This document shows, one piece after another, positions 33,687 through 44,471 of a stretch of DNA of 64,000 nucleotides. Made by a program: the position numbers and the translations under genes. The notes under the pieces are model-generated. The model saw nothing but the letters and a program-made list of their open reading frames with translations, did no database searches and was not told where the DNA came from. Position 1 is the stretch's first letter; each line of letters opens with the position of its first letter. Origin of the DNA: Jacaranda mimosifolia (Eukaryota; Streptophyta; Magnoliopsida; Lamiales; Bignoniaceae); NCBI GenBank assembly GCA_018894105.1, contig CM032126.1, positions 29,858,391-29,922,390 of the forward strand, in the 5' to 3' direction.

Positions 33687-33892
33687 ATAGTTAGGGTAGA
33701 TGGGTATTTTATGGGTAGAAATTCTACCCATACCTATTTAAATTTTTTTATTGGGCCTGGGTAGGGTAAAACCCTACCCATTTACTGACCTACCCAAAAA
33801 TCTCATTTTGCATCCTATCTCATACATTTTGTTATAGCCATGTCCAATCTACCGACCAAACGTTCAGTTGTCAACTAGGGGTTGGGGGGTGG

Positions 33893-34900
33893 CTACTTTC
33901 TTGTCCTACATGCCAAGCTTATTCCATGCCAGTGAAGGACCGAAGGTTATCTATTTCCAAGGCCATAAATCTAATTTTTATTGGAGCCGTATCTATCACC
34001 AAGATACAAAATAAGCATGTCAAAAATAAAATTTTCAAATAAGAAATAATTAGAAGTAGTTGTTGTACATAGTGGTAATTAAATTAATTGTAGCCTCATT
34101 TATTTCACTTATTTGGGTGCATATAAATAAGCTCCAATACTTCTACTCTTATAAATTGATTCAACTCCATAGTGCTGCAATTTTTATACGTAATTTCTGT
34201 AACCTAATTGTGCACTGGTAAGTATTAATTTTTTTTTCTTTTAGTCTATTATTATATAATAATGTTACAAATTAGTCTTATCAATTCTCTTTATATATGT
34301 AAAATCATATTTATCAAGCCTTTTTATTACATAATGAAAAACCTAGGTACTTTCATGGCGAACAGTGATAACAACAAGTGGTAGGAAAAAGTAGTATATG
34401 ATATTTCATCATCAGACTCTGAAGATGACATTGATTCGGATAATAAAAGGTTTCTCAAATGCTTGAAGGTAGTGGAAAACAAAGTAGTTTGTGAGGATAA
34501 GGAATGGGGTATATATAACATATGAAGAACCTGAAGATGAAGATGAGATGCCCAAAGTGAATTAAGTTTTGATGAAACTTATGTTGCATGTCCATATAAT
34601 TCAAAAGACTAAGAGCAGATTGACCATAATGACTCTACTGGAAGCAACTTCCCTAACTCCACAAAGAAGAAGGCTTGAGTATGGATCTGGTAGAGTTCCA
34701 TATGTCTATTGAATTAGTGTGTATGAGATGTTGGTGTTGGTATAAAATTTTCCACTTAGGGAGCTTTTTATGTCCCATCGGCCTGTATTTTCTTTTTATC
34801 ATATTTCATGTTTAGTGTTGTAATATATGGATGTTTTAACATGTAGGTTGAATCTACGCTTTAATATAATGTAGTATGTTATTATCAATTAAATATTTTT
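33893..34900 (+). pseudogene. Acidic-protein gene family, copy B
   Basis: A promoter with TATAAATAA at 34122-34130 is shared with copy A. A leader with a GTAAGTATT donor (about 34219) precedes an ATG at 34355. The reading frame resembles copy C: a TAT/GTT-tyrosine and DIS block, an acidic SDSEDDIDSD segment, RFLKCLKVVENKVV, and, after a one-base shift, YITYEEPEDEDE ending at 34565. An internal TAG in the ninth codon region and the shift make it a pseudogene. The 3' end shares GGATCTGGTAGAGTTCCATA with copy A and a GATGTTGGTGTTGGT segment with copy D. The family is unrecognised; the product would be a small, lysine-start, acid-tail, probably soluble protein. Confidence 0.65.
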
Positions 34901-35616
34901 AAGGGCATTATAATCATGGATAGCTAAATGTGTTACCACTTAATGGCAATGGCCAGTGACCTCGTGAAATAAATTGCCTTCGTCTAGGCTAGATTTTGGT
35001 TGACTGACACTTTAGGGCCAACGACTGGAGTGAGAAAAAAAAGTGCATGCCATGACTCTGCAGCTTTGGGTAGGTCTATAAAGGAATACTACCATGCATG
35101 TCAGCCACCCATCACCTCAAAATTATTGTGCATGCCATCTAAAATTCTTTGTTAGAGTCACGTCTAATCAACTGCCCCGAAAAATAAATACAAGTTGTCC
35201 TTTTCTTTTTTGTAAGAACAAAATAAATACAAGATGTCCATTGTCCATTGAGTAAATTTTTTTTTCTTAAATATGTAACTTAATTGGCTCCAATATAAGT
35301 GCAAAACACACAAAAAAGGTATGCATGTTATCTAACACCTTATCCCTTCTCATTTCTTACCCCTTTTTAGTCTCTCTTACATTTGAACATGCCAAGCTAT
35401 AATAATTTTTTATCCATCTATTTATGTATTAATAAAGAATTTTTTTCCATAGGTCCTTTGCGGTCGTGTTGCACAACAAAAATAAAAAATTCAATTTATC
35501 CAAGTTTGAGGTATGTAGTATCACTTTGTAAATTATTTATATTACATAGTCATTTTCATGATTTGGAATTAAACTAACTGGATAAAGTTTTTTCATTTCG
35601 TTCTGCAAGCTTTTTA
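34901..35616. other. Spacer with repeated module, upstream of copy C
   Basis: About 35085-35170 repeats part of the upstream module of the cluster and represents the site unoccupied by the Pack-type element. CATAGGTCCTTTGC near 35450 may hold an acceptor of a leader exon for copy C. No other gene. Confidence 0.4.
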
Positions 35617-35949
35617 ATGGCAAAAGGAAATAGGACGAAAGGAAATAGGCCTACAACCAAACGAAAGGTCTTTGACATATCTTTTGGTTTAGATTTTGAC
35701 AAATTAATCGACCCTCAATATGTGATGTGGTTGAAAGGCTTAAAGATGGTAGGAAATAAGATGGTGTATGAAAACAAGGATGCATGCACCTACATTGTGT
35801 ATGAAGAATCTGACTCCTTGGATGAGGACGATAAGGAACATAGCGACACGATGAGTGGAATAAGTTCGCAGGCTAGTTGTGTTGTCACCAAAGGGAAAAA
35901 AATCAATGATGATGAAAGTGGACCGAAGCCGATGGAGATAGAGAGCTAA
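35617..35949 (+). CDS. Unrecognised small Lys-rich/acidic protein, copy C (intact frame)
   Basis: 110 codons beginning MAKGNRTKGNRPTTKRK. A basic N-terminus is followed by DISFGLDFDKLIDPQYVMW, LKGLKMVGNKMVYENKD, YIVYEESDSLDEDD and a charged Ser/Asp/Lys tail ending in EPMEIES-type residues. No transmembrane segment, signal peptide or known motif is seen. Alignment with the broken copy B (LK.LK.V.NK.V.E.K, then YI.YEE.....DE) supports past selection on this frame. The start is the first ATG after a T-rich tract (CTTTTTAATGG). It is the only uninterrupted member. It could still be a decayed exon of a larger gene; expression is unknown. Confidence 0.5.
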   Translation: MAKGNRTKGNRPTTKRKVFDISFGLDFDKLIDPQYVMWLKGLKMVGNKMVYENKDACTYIVYEESDSLDEDDKEHSDTMSGISSQASCVVTKGKKINDDESGPKPMEIES

Positions 35950-36825
35950 AATTCATCATTCCCCATGAAAAATGTGAAGAACTGCATGGAGCACATGAGT
36001 TATGCCTCTTCAAGGAAGACTATGAAGAATAGAAGACTAGGAACATTAGGAAAAATGTTTAAATTCTTGTTGTAATGTCTGTTTTGTGTTGGACTTTTTG
36101 ACTCTTTAGGGTCACCATATTCAGCGAGGCTGTGGTTTTTCTCTGTTTTAGCTACTATGATGTATTTTGATATTGCTCTTCTTTCCATGACATGGGAGTA
36201 TCTGTTTGTAATTTTATGTTAGTCATGTTAGTTACGTGCTAAGTAATCATAAATGTTTGTTAGTGTGCACCAGATGTATTTTTCTAGTATATATAAAATT
36301 AAAATTGAATTGGAGCAAAGGTTATATTAAGAAAATTTTAAATATACTGACCAACTGCACTCATTCTATCAAGAAAAAAAGTGTATATTAAGCAGGATAC
36401 ATTTTGGAAAAAATAATTCGAATTTAAAAATTTGATTGTAAAGAAGAGCATTATTCAATTTCATACATAACTCATTTATATATTACAGTTACTTTGTCAA
36501 TGCGTGAGAGTTCAATAGCAAAATTATGACAAAATTAAATTATTATAGGTTTTATTCATTAGTATTCTCCATGCTACTACTGGAAAATTATTTAGTTTGG
36601 CAATGGAACAATCTTTATATTTCACAAGACTTGGATGTTGTTGACAAAGACTTAGGCCAATGGCTTCACTTATTATTCGGCTGCGGCAATAAGTTTTTGT
36701 ACGTGACAGAACCTTAGGCCAATGGCAAATCTAAGCCTGCGTTCTTTACCATTTTCCTTCCCCAAAAAAAAAACTTGACACATTATCTAAATTTTCTCCC
36801 CAAAAATCGATTGATCGTCTAGACG
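35950..36825. other. Downstream region of copy C
   Basis: Begins with sequence that still looks transcribed (GAAGACTATGAAGAATAGAA near 36016-36035) and then becomes AT-rich. Compared with copy B, where the shared 3' end begins about 95 bp after the stop codon, here about 880 bp intervene before the matching 3' end at 36826, so an insertion or loss may be hidden here. Confidence 0.35.
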
Positions 36826-37080
36826 TCTAGGCATCAAGTTCCACAAAAAAGTAGGCTTGAATTTGGAACTGCTATAGTCCTATATATATGTTGTGAGATT
36901 GTCTATGCGATGTTGGTGTTGGTGAAAATTTTCCCTTTACGGAACCTTGTGAGGTCCCTTCAGCTTGTATGTTTCTTCTTTCATGTTTCTTATTTTCTTT
37001 TTTGGTTTGTGGACCTATTTTATATGTTGGATGTATGGTTTTAAAATATAATATACTATGTTCTGGTCTACTATTAACTT
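36826..37080 (+). repeat. Acidic-protein gene family, 3'-end module (copy D)
   Basis: AGGCTTGAATTTGGA, a TATATATGTTGTGAGATTGT stretch, GATGTTGGTGTTGGTGAAAATTTTCC and the later CTTGTATGTTTC match the 3' part of copy B (34670-34890) in order. It may be the displaced 3' end of copy C or a separate partial copy. Confidence 0.6.
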
Positions 37081-37441
37081 TTCATTGTATTATAATCTAG
37101 CATATTGTTGTTTGTATAACATAGCATTATATTGAATTTTTTTAAGTTTACATTTAGGTTTCAAGGTGCTTCGGATCTGGGGTTAAATGTGTTGGTATTT
37201 GTGATACTACTATGAATCATATAAATATGACATTGACCTTACTTAAATTTAAATATTAACTTTGTTGAGCTAATAATTTAATTTAAATCATATAGTCGTG
37301 AAATTGGTATTACGTATAACTATTATTATATATATTTACACTTGTTATGTTTCTAATATATTTATATAATATTAAACATAATTATTTATTAAACAAATAA
37401 TTTAATTATTTATTCAATAAGTTACGACATGTTAGATTTTA
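37081..37441. other. AT-rich spacer before a gypsy element
   Basis: No gene or repeat is recognised. It ends in TTTTA, the candidate target duplication of the gypsy element, which cannot be checked because the other end is truncated. Confidence 0.4.
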
Positions 37442-40400
37442 TGTAACACCCCTAAAATTCGGTATTTCAAAAATTGAGATTTAGAAATTAAGATTTTGGT
37501 TAATCGGATATAAAGTGGACTTGATTGCAAAAACTTTGGAAGTTTTGGGGTCAATTTGCAATTCTCAGAAACTTGATTGGATCATTTTAATAGTCATGGG
37601 GGTTTGCATGGAAGGAATAAGTCAACTAGGTCCAATCTAGATTTTAATAAAATTTTAGTACCTAATTGCATTATTCAACCTAGTTGAGGGCTAAATTGCA
37701 AATACAGAAATTTGAATTTTATAAAAAACATTTCAACCAAAACCAAACCCATTTCTTCCCATTTTCATCTTCTCCTCCCGCGACCATTCTCCCTCCGGCG
37801 ATCTTCTCTAGCACTGAGTTTTTGTTCAACCCAAACCATCTAAAACCCTTCCCTCACTCGCGACTACACTCGCACACCACATGCACGGCAAAACGGGCAA
37901 TGAGCCACCGAGAACGAAAGGTTGAAATTCTCGGCGAAGTCATGGCTTCAATGGGCAACGGCGAACAGTGGCCTGAGCTCAGTTATGGGGGCTGGGATAG
38001 AAAGTTCTCAATGCGAGGAAACAAAATATACCCTTGCATGAATCATCAGCACGATGGCGATGGTGGAAAACGGTGACGAACTCACGGCAAAGCAAGGTGG
38101 CGCTGAAACTTCGGGGCGGCATTTGGAGCATTTCCTGATGGAGAGGCAATTTGATCTCCTATACTCGGCGAACATAGTCGTGTAATTGGTTTGTGGTTTC
38201 GGAACTCCAGTGGCCAAATTTGGAATTTAAATTGAAGTTGTACCTTGATATATATGTATATGTTGTACCTTTCCATTTTAGCTATGTATTTATGCCAAGA
38301 ATGAGAGTGTTGGGATGATTGATATATATATACATGTGTGTATAATTCCCATGCAAGGAGGAATATTCAAATTGTGGACCCGGACATGTCATGCTAAATG
38401 CCAAAATTGGAATTTAATAAAACTGACTAAGGATTATGTAATATGAGACTAAGTGGCCTTTGATTAGGATTAATTATGTAGGAATTAGACTATTTTGTAT
38501 GGATTAAGATGATGTTATTATGACTTTGTAATTTAGATTGAGATCATGCTATTTTGGAACTGATATAGACTATCATAACTAATTCAAAAATAATTGATAT
38601 AGGGATATTTGTGTATAAAGCACCTATTGAACCTATATCATCGTGTTGATTGATAAATTAGTAATGTTAGAATGCTTGATGCAATTCTAGAAAGCTTAGT
38701 GTTGAATAGGAAATTTGACTATGGGAATATTTTTCTAATTATGTGACGAAAAACATGTCCCGTGGACCAATAAGTTGTTGACGGTGATTGTAGTTTTTTG
38801 AGATTTTGGAGGTGAGGGCCTGCCAACCTAGCACTTCATTCAGTTATCTGATATTTTGATAAGCCCCTGTGAGGATTTTCTGTTTCTGTACGGTATTGAA
38901 TTATGTTATTGAAATCTGAGAATTGTTAAATTCTCAATTAGTATCTGTTATCTATTCTGTACGCCCCTGTGAGGGTTATTATCTACTATTAATTCTGAAT
39001 TATGTATGTTCTGGAGCTTGGAATTTTTATTTGTGATCTGTTTTGATCTGTTTAGTTATTCGATCTGGTATCTGTTACTGTCTATTATCTGTTCTATTTA
39101 GTTATGTTATCTGTTGCCTTGCCAGCATATCTGTTATCCATTTTAGCTTTCAATTGGCCATGCTGGCTTGTTTGGATTGTTACTGCTATCGTTCTGCCTT
39201 GTTGGCATTTTTGTACTACATGATCTATCTGTAGTGTCTGACTATCTATATTGTTAGTTGCCATGCTGGCACATCTGTCTATCTATGATATGATAGGGAT
39301 ACTCCTAGGTATCTACCGTCTGCCAGTGATATGCTGGGGAGACTCCTAAGTATCGACAATGTGTTAGGGATACTCTTGAGCATCAGTAATGTGCTAGGAA
39401 TACTCTTAGGCATACCGTGTGTTAGTGATATGCTAAGGAGACTCCTAGGTATCTACCATCTGTCAGTGATATGCTAGGAAAACTCCTAGTTATCGACGAT
39501 GTGTCAGGGATACTCTTGAGCATCAATAATGTTCTAGGGATACTCCTAGGCATACCGTGTGTGAGTGATATGCTAGGGAGACTCCTAGGTTTCTACCATT
39601 TATCAGTGATATGCTAGGTATACTCCTAGGTATCGACGATGTGTCAGGGATACTCTTGAGCATCAGTAATGTGCTAGGGGTACTCCTAGGCATACCGTGT
39701 GTCAGTGATATGCTAGGGATATTCCTAGGTATCTATCGTCTGTCTGTAATATGCTATGGATACTTCTAGGTATCTACCGCCTGTCTGCGATGTGCTGGGG
39801 ATACTCTTGGGCATCTACTGTGTGTCAAGTCATCACGCTTGGATAAAACTGACTGGAATATAAATGTTATTTAGAATTGTCATGTCTGACCGTATTCTGA
39901 CTGACTAACTGATTGTATTCTGCCTGTTAAACTGTTCCTGACTGTTTGAACATATCATGTTGTATTTCTGTTAATTGTTGATTGATGATCTATTGAGTTG
40001 ATTTCTTCCTCGACAAATCCCCATTATATATGTTTACAATTATCCCTCACTAAGTCCTTTGGGCTTACCCCCCGTTTATTTTGATTCTCTCATACATGGA
40101 TTAACTAAAGAATTGGACTTTAGGCTGGACATGAACGTTTTGTAATAGATCAGGTGTTGAATGTATATATGGAAATCATCTGATTGCAAAGTATGGATTC
40201 GAGACACGTGATATGTCATGTTGACATGGATAACTTAAGGAATGTAAATATTTTGTTATCTAAGAATGTGAATTGTGGCATTTACTTAGTGGTTTATCGA
40301 GTATGTTACGTTTGAAATTCCGCTGCTTCTAATAGGTTGAATTTGAGATTTTGTGACATGCATTAAGTATATGTGTTGTATGTTACATGATTGTGTAAGT

Positions 40401-40567
40401 TTGAATTTATTATCTTGTGACAGGTTTGTTTAAGTTGGAATCCGCTGCTATTTCTGATAAGCTTGAAAGTTTGATTATGGGTTTATTGATTGGTATTTTG
40501 GGTTCAATTTTAAGAGTAAACTGAGTGGCGCCTCGGCTTAGGAGCTGTCCCCAGTAGGGGCGCTACA
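37442..40567 (+). repeat. Gypsy 5' LTR
   Basis: Runs from TGTAACACC to GGGGCGCTACA and is followed after four bases by the primer site. A GC-rich segment with CTCGC/CGGCG motifs (about 37780-38110) and a 140-bp higher-order tandem array (39270-39836) lie inside. The 130-codon ORF at 37684-38076 lies within the LTR and is taken as non-coding. Confidence 0.9.
39270..39836 (+). repeat. Tandem array in the LTR: 140-bp units made of about four 35-bp subunits
   Basis: CATCAGTAATGTGCTAGG starts at 39381, a close copy at 39521 and another at 39661, exactly 140 bp apart. Within each unit about four subunits of about 35 bp share TG(A/C)TA(T/G)G...(G)ATACTCCTAGG(T/C)AT. The subunits alternate in type (GTATC, CATAC, GATGTGTCAGG), a higher-order structure like that of young satellites. 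Confidence 0.9.
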
Positions 40568-40571
40568 GAGG

Positions 40572-40583
40572 TGGTATCAGAGC
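40572..40583 (+). promoter_or_regulatory. Gypsy primer-binding site (tRNA-Met)
   Basis: TGGTATCAGAGC, exact complement of the initiator tRNA-Met 3' end, four bases after the 5' LTR. Confidence 0.93.
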
Positions 40584-41012
40584 TTAGGTTTGGAAGGCTC
40601 GAGCAACGCTAAGATATGATCTTTGGATATGGAACTCTTACATAGTAGAGTTAAGCTTGACTGTGGAAATGTTAAAGATGTGAATAAGTTAAAAAATATC
40701 GGAGCCTAGGTTATCGATGATCTAGGCATTGTATATCATTTGGTAACATTGGAATCTGTGACTGATTTCTCTTATTTAGGTTAGTTTGAGTATGCGTTCT
40801 AGGTGAATTTGTTTATTGGAAAGTGATTCAAGGATTTAAGATGAGTTGATCAGTTGCCATTACTGAGATGATTTGCTTACTGCATGATGTCTATGGGATC
40901 TTGTGGTATATTGTAGAATTATTATACTTATATGTCTAGGAGTTTGATTTGATCTTATCTGATTCTTCTCCTTTTCTTATTTGTAGAAGCTTGGTAGAGT
41001 TGGTAATAATGA

Positions 41013-42150
41013 TGGCATCGCAAGGAAGTTCCGGTATACCCGTCCCTCCTAGAGTTGGACGGTGGGGAAGACCTCCTAGAAGAAGGGGAAGACCTCCTGC
41101 GTGATGGGTCGGTGACCGACAAGTTCCAGGACGAGAGGCACCTGCTCACCCACAAGCTATGCAAGAACAAGAGGTGTCACAAAACCCTTCAGATAGTCAG
41201 CTAACAAACCTTGTGTATAAGGAAAAACCAGGAATTTTTCAATAGGATCTACAGTCAGGTGCTAGAGTAGGAGTTGTTAATGAGGTGGCTGAAGATCAGG
41301 TGTTGGAATGATTTCTTCGTTTCAATCCCCCGAAGTTCTTAAGAGATCCTGATGATAGAAAGGTTGAGGAGTGGATCGAGAGTTTAGAGGCTATTTTTGA
41401 GACACTATGCTATTCAGATGAGCGGAGGGTTCAATTTGCCACATTCCTTTTGGAAGGTTCCGCCCGAAGTTGGTGGAAGATGATTGATCAGAAGTTGGTA
41501 GTTGAAGGAACCTAACGAACTCAGGCGAATTTCACCCGAGACTTCATGAGTAAATATATGCCAGAAGTGGTGAAGCAAGTAAGAGAGAGAGTTTATGGAT
41601 CTTGTACAGGGGGCACAGACTGTTAGTCAGTGTGAGGCTACTTTTACCTGATTAATACAATATGCTCTCTACATACAAGATGATAAGGTCGACAGGTTCG
41701 ACGATTCGTACAAGGGCTGCAACCAGAGCTTAGGCAAGGCTTAGCCACTTGTGATTTGCCAAATCTCAATTTGGCAATAAGCAGAGCACTGCAACTTGAG
41801 TCAGAGCTGCAAGAAATCTTAAAAATTGAGAGTAGGGGCCGAAAGGAAAAGATGCACCTTGATGGGCAGAATAATGTCGAAAGGAAACAGTCGAGGCTTC
41901 AGGTGGGAAGCACTGCCCAACAAGCCCCTTAGTCTGGCGAGATAGCAAAATTTACTCAAGGGAGATCACTAAAGCGATGTGGATTTTGTAGAGCATCTAG
42001 CCATGAGGAATTAGGGTAGATGTTTGGGATATGGGAGCAATCAGCACTTCCTGAAAGAATGTCCCAAAAGGAGAGGCCCCACGGCTACAGGGAAAGAAAA
42101 GTAAGGCGTACGAGCTCAAGCCTATGCCCTGACATGAGAAGAAGCACCAG
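41013..42150 (+). pseudogene. Gypsy gag remnant
   Basis: From an ATG near 41010, a low-complexity Pro/Arg N-terminus is followed by the Retrotrans_gag core (FNPPKFLRDPDDRKVEEWIE, then LLEGSARSWWKM near 41455, then FMSKYMPEVVKQVRE). Further on are QPELRQGLA and a leucine-rich stretch, and a half-preserved CCHC region (CGFCRASSHEE near 41980). Many stops and shifts interrupt it. Gag normally forms the virus-like particle; this remnant cannot. Confidence 0.8.
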
Positions 42151-42616
42151 ATCCTACTAGGATGGTAGAAGGTATGAGTTCTAATTCTAGAAATATGATA
42201 ACACCTTATATGATCAGGTGTCTTACATGCTTATGTACTAGTTGCATTTCTTTAAACTAAATATGTAACCCGAGATTTGGGTTTATTATATTAAGAATGT
42301 AGCTTTTCTTGGTCATATTATATCCCAAGATTGGAAGTTCTAGAGATCTAAGTTCAATACCGAAACCAAGTTATTCTTCTGTTCTATAAGAAAACATGTG
42401 TGCCAAAAGCAATGGAAGAAAGTTGCTAGTAAAGCGCACAAGTCAAGAAACATAATGCATCCGAGAAGCACGAAGATGTATCGGACTTGAAGAAGTAATT
42501 CTGGCATAATATAATAAAGAGAATGTAGATCGATTGACCAAATCTACTCTTTTTCTGCCAGTCAGAATAGTACTCAGATAAGAATATGGGGGCCAGATTC
42601 TTTTAAGAGGGAGAAG
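42151..42616 (+). pseudogene. Gypsy pol deletion scar, RT remnant and polypurine tract
   Basis: Only a short RT-end-like piece (NVAFLGHIIS near 42295-42325) survives of protease, RT, RNase H and integrase. The region ends in AGAGGGAGAAG (42606-42616) abutting the 3' LTR. Confidence 0.65.
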
Positions 42617-44471
42617 TGTAACACCCCTAAAATTTGGCATTTTAGAAATCGAGATTTAGAAATTAAGATTTTGGTTAATCGAATTTTAGGGCTCGGAATT
42701 AATATAAAAAAGACTTTGGTGCAAAAACTTTGGAAGTTTTGGGATCAATTTGCAATTCTCAAAAACTTGATTGGATCATTTTAATAGTCATGGGGGTTTG
42801 CATGGAAGGAATAAGTCAACTGGGTCCAATCTGGATTTTAATAAAATTTTAGGACCCAATTGCATTGTTCAACCTAGTTGAGGGCTAAATTGCAAAGACA
42901 GAAAATTAAATTTTATAAAAAAACATTTCAGCTAAAACCAAACACATTTCTTCCCATTTTCATCTCTTCATCTTGTGATCGTTCTCCCTCCGGCAATCTT
43001 CTTCGGCGGTGAGTTTTTGTTCAACCCAGACCATCCAAAACCCTCCCCTCACTCGCAGCTACACTCGCACGGCAAAACGGGCGGCGAGCCACCGAGAATG
43101 AAAGGCTGCAATTCTCGGCCAAGTCACGGCTTCGACGGGCGACGACGAACAATGGCCTGAGCTCAGTTATGGGGGCTGGGATAGAAAGTTCTCAATGCGA
43201 GGAAACAAAATATACCCTTGCATGAATCACCAACATGACGGCGATGGTGGAAAACGGTGACGAACTCACAGCGGAGTAAGGTGGTGCTGAAACTCCGTGG
43301 CAGCGTTTGTAGCATTTCTTGATGGAGAGACAAGTTTGATCTCCTAGACACGGCGAACGTAGTTGTGTAATTGGTTTGTGGTTTCGGAACTCCAGTGACC
43401 AAATTTGGAATTTAAATTGAAGTTGTACCTTGATATATATGTATATGTTGTACCTTTCCATTTTAGCTATGTATTTATGCCAAGAATGAGAATGTTGGAA
43501 TGATTGATATATGTACATGTGTGTATAATTCCCATGCAAGGAGGAATATTCAAATTGTGGACCTGGACATGTCATGCTAAATGCCAAAATTGGGATTTAA
43601 TAAAATTGACTAAGGATTATGTAATATAAGACTAAGTGGCATTTGATTAGGATTAATTATGTAGGAATTGGACTATTTTGTATGGATTAAGATGATGTTA
43701 TTATGACCTTGTAATTTAGATTGAGATCATGCTATTTTGGAACCGATATAGACTATCATGACTAATTCAAGAATAATTGATATTGGGATATTTGTGTATA
43801 AAGCACCTATTGAACCTATATCATCGTGTTGATTGATAAATTAGTAATGTTAGAATGCTTAATGCAATTCTAGAAGGCTTAGTGTTGAATAGGAAATTTG
43901 ACTATGGGAATATTCTTTTGATTAGGTGACAAAAAGTAGGTCCTGTGGACCAGTAAGCTGCAAACAGTGATTGTAGTTTTTTGAGATTTTGGAGATGAGG
44001 GTCTACCAACCTGGCACTTCATTCAGTTATCTAATATTGTGATAAGCCCCTGTGAGGGTTTTCTGTTTCTGTATGGTACTGAATTATGTTATTGAAATCT
44101 GAGAATTGTTGAATTCTCGATTGATATATGTTATTTGTTCTATACGCCTCTGTGAGGGTTATTATCTACTATTAATTCTGAATTATTTCTGTTCTGGAGT
44201 CGAGAATTTTTATTTGTTATCTGTTTTGATCTGTTTAGTTATTCGATCTGTTATCTGTTACTATCTGTTATCTGTTGCCTTGTCGGCATATCTGTTGTCC
44301 GCTTTAGCTTTGAATTGGCCATGCTGGCTTGTTTGGATTGTTACTGCTATCATTCTGCCTTGTTAGCATTTTTGTACTGCCTGATCTATTTGTACTGCCT
44401 GACTATCAGTACTGTTAGTTGCCATGCTGGCACATCTATCTGTCTATTATATGCTATGGATACTCCTAAGT
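42617..44471 (+). repeat. Gypsy 3' LTR, truncated
   Basis: Matches 37442-39295 with scattered differences and indels (for example an extra GGGCTCGGAATTAATATAAA near 42689). It breaks off in the first subunit of the tandem array at about 44471, where the minus-strand Tat element begins. Confidence 0.9.

Larger units (their letters stand above)
32617..33795. mobile_element. TIR transposon carrying a captured omega-3 desaturase fragment (Pack-type), 1179 bp
   Basis: The left end has AAATGGGTAGGGTAAAACCC (32625-32644), and the right end in reverse complement has AAATGGGTAGGGTTTTACCC. Each is followed by further ACCC/GGGT palindromic repeats. AAAAAT flanks the unit at 32611-32616 and 33796-33801. 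A related unoccupied site (about 35106-35130) in the neighbouring duplicated segment reads through without it. The interior carries an intron-containing host gene piece on the minus strand, so this is a gene-transducing, non-autonomous element. The superfamily (MULE or hAT) is not settled; no transposase is present. Confidence 0.75.
37442..44471 (+). mobile_element. Ty3/gypsy LTR retrotransposon with 3.1-kb LTRs, internally deleted, 3' truncated
   Basis: A 5' LTR of 3,126 bp, a tRNA-Met primer site, a degenerate gag, a remnant of RT (FLGHII near 42308) and a purine tract lead to a second LTR that starts with the same TGTAACACCCCTAAAATT and breaks off at 44471. Long LTRs starting TGTAACACCCC suggest a Tekay/Del-like chromovirus. 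Integrase and most of RT are missing, so it depended on other copies or decayed after insertion. The LTRs are visibly more diverged than those of the copia element, so it is older. Confidence 0.9.

Noticed and set aside
37684..38076. 130-codon ORF in the gypsy 5' LTR
   Set aside because: Lies within an LTR, the corresponding frame in the 3' LTR is disrupted, and no domain is seen.
39270..39836. CRISPR-like regular array
   Set aside because: Repeats are direct, degenerate and contiguous without unique spacers; they lie inside an LTR of a plant retrotransposon.
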